Source: FEN-1297 sp046706945
GTDB taxonomy: Bacteria > Bacteroidota > Ignavibacteria > Ignavibacteriales > Ignavibacteriaceae
Direction of reading: 5' to 3'
Assembly (NCBI GenBank): GCA_046706945.1
Contig: JBJKOY010000006.1
Location: 1-7,725, forward strand
Length of the DNA: 7,725 nucleotides
Shown here: positions 6,674 to 7,725 of the stretch, one piece after another
Position numbering within the stretch: the first letter of the stretch is position 1
Layout: each line of letters begins with the position of its first letter
Made by a program: the position numbers and the translations under genes
Notes under the pieces: generated by a model
Seen by the model: the letters and a program-made list of their open reading frames with translations, nothing else
Told to the model about the DNA's origin: nothing
Databases searched by the model: none

Positions 6674-7725
6674 ATGAAAATAATAATTACGGAAATTTTA
6701 CTGTTATCGATCCTGCTGTCCGTAAACTTGTCCGCACAGAAATACCGCAGCGACAACGGGAACGGGACTTACACCAATCCGGTTATCGCATCCGATTTCC
6801 CTGACCCGGATGTAATTCGCTACGATTCATGTTATTACATGGTCAATACTACCATGTTTATTTTCCCCGGGGTTACCATCCTGAAATCGTACGACCTGGT
6901 AAACTGGCAGTACTGCTGCAACGCGGTCCGGCGGTTCGATTTCGGCAAATGCTACGACCTCGACGGCTGCAACAGGTACGGCCACGGGCAGTGGGCGACA
7001 AGCTTTAAATACCACAACGGCAAGTTTTATTTATTGTTTATAACGCTCAACGAAGGCGGGTTCCTATGCACCGCATCGAAGCCGGAAGGTCCCTGGAAAA
7101 TAAGACATTTGCCGAAAGGATTTTACGATCCCGGTTTATTCTTCGACGACGACGGGAAAATTTATGTGGCGCACGGGTACGGCAAAATCTATATGACCGA
7201 GCTGGACAAAAATTTTGCCCCGGCGTCTAAAGACTCGCTGATCATAACCGGAGACGTCAGAGGGGGACTCGAAGGCACGCACGTATATAAAATCAACGGC
7301 TATTATTATTTATATTGTACGTACGGCGGACTTGACGGCATACAGGCCGCTTTCCGTTCTAAAAATATATACGGTCCTTATGACGAAAAAATTGTTATAA
7401 GAGATACCGCCGACGGAATAAACTACGGTATTCATCAGGGAGCGCTTATCCGTACGCAGACGGGGCAGTGGTGGACGATGCTCTTCGTAGATAACGGACC
7501 GTTCGGGCGCTTCCCGTCTTTGCAGCCTGTTACCTGGAAAGACGGCTGGCCGATGGTAGGCGTAAACGGAAAAGCAGTAGTTACGTATAAAAAGCCGGAT
7601 GTAGGAAAAGCATACCCTGTTACTACATTGCCTACTTCGGACGAATTTGACACGGCCGGATTAGGTTTGCAGTGGGGCTGGAACCATAACCCCGTTGCTT
7701 CAAAATGGTCTTTAACGGAAAGGCC
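6674..7725 (+). CDS. Glycoside hydrolase family 43 enzyme (beta-xylosidase/alpha-L-arabinofuranosidase type), N-terminal part
   Basis: The frame is open from the ATG to the window edge (350 codons plus two bases), so the 3' end is missing. A signal peptide (hydrophobic 8-20, cleavage after LSA) leads into a GH43 five-bladed propeller. Its acidic residues are visible: the general base Asp44 in FPDPDVI (42-48), the pKa-tuning Asp152 in FYDPGLFF (150-157), and the general acid Glu200 in GLEGTHVYK (198-206). IHQGALI and WWTMLF match the later propeller blades. From about residue 322 (SDEFD...LGLQWGWNHNP) the second, beta-sandwich domain (GH43_C2-like) begins and is cut off. These enzymes release xylose or arabinose from xylan side chains and oligomers; this type resembles subfamily 12-like sequences, but I cannot fix the subfamily. 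Residues 80-100 carry four cysteines (81, 82, 93, 99). The gene follows the SGNH esterase by 12 bases, consistent with one transcript. Confidence 0.92.
   Translation, partial: MKIIITEILLLSILLSVNLSAQKYRSDNGNGTYTNPVIASDFPDPDVIRYDSCYYMVNTTMFIFPGVTILKSYDLVNWQYCCNAVRRFDFGKCYDLDGCNRYGHGQWATSFKYHNGKFYLLFITLNEGGFLCTASKPEGPWKIRHLPKGFYDPGLFFDDDGKIYVAHGYGKIYMTELDKNFAPASKDSLIITGDVRGGLEGTHVYKINGYYYLYCTYGGLDGIQAAFRSKNIYGPYDEKIVIRDTADGINYGIHQGALIRTQTGQWWTMLFVDNGPFGRFPSLQPVTWKDGWPMVGVNGKAVVTYKKPDVGKAYPVTTLPTSDEFDTAGLGLQWGWNHNPVASKWSLTER

Overview
The window reads as a stretch of a plant cell-wall (xylan/arabinoxylan-type) degradation locus from a member of the FCB group, most likely Ignavibacteriota or a neighbouring Bacteroidota lineage. 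The main evidence for the lineage is the protein encoded at 4613-6661. It ends in a type IX secretion (T9SS) type-A sorting domain of the 'GQNYPNPFNP ... GIYVYQL' kind, which is typical of Ignavibacteria and relatives. Supporting signs are signal peptides ending in 'SAQ', moderate base composition with AT-rich gaps, and family-level resemblances to Bacteroidota carbohydrate-active enzymes. The taxonomic call is an inference from protein style, not from a marker gene.

All five genes lie on the + strand. (1) 1-1460 is the 3' part of a glycoside hydrolase family 3 (GH3) gene, of beta-xylosidase/beta-glucosidase type, with a C-terminal Fn3-like domain and a bacterial Ig-like (Big_2) domain. (2) 1554-3497 encodes a membrane-anchored SGNH-fold protein. 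It has a small HTH-like segment before the membrane helix and a TPR-like C-terminus. (3) 3499-4398 follows after one base and encodes a secreted alpha/beta-hydrolase of the acetyl-xylan/feruloyl esterase type. (4) 4613-6661 encodes a secreted SGNH esterase with a C-terminal carbohydrate-binding-like module and a T9SS sorting domain. (5) 6674-7725 is the 5' part of a GH43 beta-xylosidase/alpha-arabinofuranosidase gene that runs off the window.

The layout suggests two tight gene pairs (2+3 with a 1-base gap, 4+5 with a 12-base gap) after the GH3 gene. They are separated by AT-rich gaps of 93 and 214 bases without a convincing GC-rich terminator. Together the set could remove acyl groups from a decorated hemicellulose (genes 3 and 4) and release pentoses (genes 1 and 5). 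Only the gene 4 product carries a T9SS tag, so it would act outside the outer membrane while the others probably act in the periplasm. No SusC/SusD pair, sensor or transcription factor is visible here.

The least explained gene is the HTH/TM/SGNH/TPR protein. It lacks a normal Block II glycine, has a GHNE motif in place of the usual Block III, and is tightly linked to an esterase. No RNA genes, CRISPR arrays, insertion sequences or attachment sites were seen.
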